DNA of 64,000 nt, from positions 62,001 through 126,000 of the forward strand of contig NZ_SJXM01000007.1 in assembly GCF_004336805.1 (NCBI RefSeq), read 5' to 3'. Made by a program: the position numbers and the translations under genes. The notes under the pieces were generated by a model. It worked only from the letters and a program-made list of their open reading frames with translations, made no database searches and was not told where the DNA came from. Positions 63,651-64,000 of the stretch are shown here, piece after piece; position 1 is the first letter of the stretch; every line of letters starts with the position of its first letter. This DNA is from Aeromicrobium sp. IC_218 (GTDB taxonomy: Bacteria; Actinomycetota; Actinomycetes; Propionibacteriales; Nocardioidaceae).

Positions 63651-64000
63651 ATGGGCGACAGGGAGACGATCCCGGTCCTGCAGGGGGTCGCAGGACCCGA
63701 GCGCGCCCGTCGCGCGCGGGCGTGGCGGCGCGTGGGCGTCGTCCTGCTGGGCCTCGTGGTGCTCGTCGCGTGCCTGGGCTGGCTGGGGCCGCGCGACACC
63801 AGCGGCTCCGCCGACGGGCCGGGACCGGCGCTGGAGCTGCAGCACCCGCTCGTGACCCGTGCCGGGCAGGACGCCGCCGTGGTGATCACCGTCGACTCCC
63901 CCGCGCCCGGCGCGTCGGTCGTGCTCGAGCTCGAGCCGGCCATGCTGGAGCGTCTCGGACTGGAGCTGATGTCGCCCGAGCCGTCGGCGCAGACCGGCGA
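63651..64000 (+). CDS. Membrane-anchored protein, C-terminus cut by window edge
   Basis: 116 codons are visible. A basic N-terminus (residues 22-31 rich in Arg) is followed by one membrane segment (VGVVLLGLVVLVACLGWLG) and an extracytoplasmic region starting with Gly/Ser/Pro. The stretch DAAVVITVDSPAPGASVVLELEPAMLE looks like a beta-rich domain. AGGAGG lies 7-8 bases before ATG 63651. The family is not recognisable from the visible part. Confidence 0.65.
   Translation, partial: MGDRETIPVLQGVAGPERARRARAWRRVGVVLLGLVVLVACLGWLGPRDTSGSADGPGPALELQHPLVTRAGQDAAVVITVDSPAPGASVVLELEPAMLERLGLELMSPEPSAQTG

Overview
The window is chromosomal DNA from a very high-G+C actinobacterium. G/C-ending codons, many GTG starts, an rpfB-like gene, a Pmt O-mannosyltransferase, an FtsB/DUF501/enolase block and a SepX/Glp block all point to Actinomycetia. 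Nocardioidaceae (Nocardioides/Aeromicrobium-like) is my best guess, but it is an inference. No phage, IS element, CRISPR array, rRNA or plasmid gene was seen. Genes are packed tightly: many neighbours overlap by 4 bases (ATGA/GTGA), no gap is longer than about 210 bases, and at least 16 genes have a TANNNT hexamer 6-8 bases before the start codon, which predicts leaderless mRNAs.

Positions 1-30.5 kb hold a housekeeping block, mostly on the minus strand, in an order that resembles the Mycobacterium tuberculosis Rv1002-Rv1026 region as I remember it. It runs ppx, a dicarboxylate/amino-acid symporter, DUF501, ftsB-like, eno, mazG, a SurA-like lipoprotein, an amino-acid permease, mfd, pth, rplY, prs, glmU, tRNA-Gln, a tam/marR divergon, a Uup-type ABC-F ATPase, ispE, a mobA-like/xdhC divergon with a TetR, DUF1684, rsmA, rpfB, tatD, metG, rsmI and pmt. 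Functions cover translation (pth, rplY, metG, rsmA, rsmI, tRNA), nucleotide and envelope precursors (prs, glmU, ispE) and DNA repair (mfd).

Positions 30.5-45 kb carry an ECF sigma factor with a co-translated membrane protein, a YbdK-type ligase, a 54-aa protein, a cupin, tRNA-Ala and an EamA transporter. Next comes the divisome-linked set sepX/glpR, rimJ, mog, moaC and glp/moeA, followed by a eukaryotic-type UDP-glucose pyrophosphorylase, 5-formyl-THF cyclo-ligase, two CNNM/CorC membrane proteins, an FmdB zinc-ribbon protein, a SAF-domain protein and mscL. Positions 45-54 kb are more accessory: an epimerase, a HAD phosphatase, an LpqC-like esterase, a GH31 glycosidase, a Dpm1-like glycosyltransferase, tRNA-Arg, an aldo/keto reductase and a LysR/aspartate-racemase divergon.

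Positions 54-64 kb are the most individual part. A secreted Ig-like protein is followed by a 1026-aa SARP/AAA/TPR regulator, a 58-aa acidic protein, a lipoprotein and a small LuxR-type regulator. The promoters of the 58-aa gene and the LuxR gene share direct repeats spaced 11 bases apart with the same downstream layout, so they look like one regulon, plausibly run by the adjacent SARP. Then come a TetR/aldo-keto-reductase divergon bracketed by two identical 46-bp terminator hairpins, a methyl-accepting chemotaxis protein and a truncated membrane protein.

Two repeat families stand out. A 68-bp imperfect palindrome occurs at three junctions between convergent genes, inverted in one copy inside conserved flanks. 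An 80-bp tandem repeat lies between metG and tatD and supplies the apparent tatD start codon.
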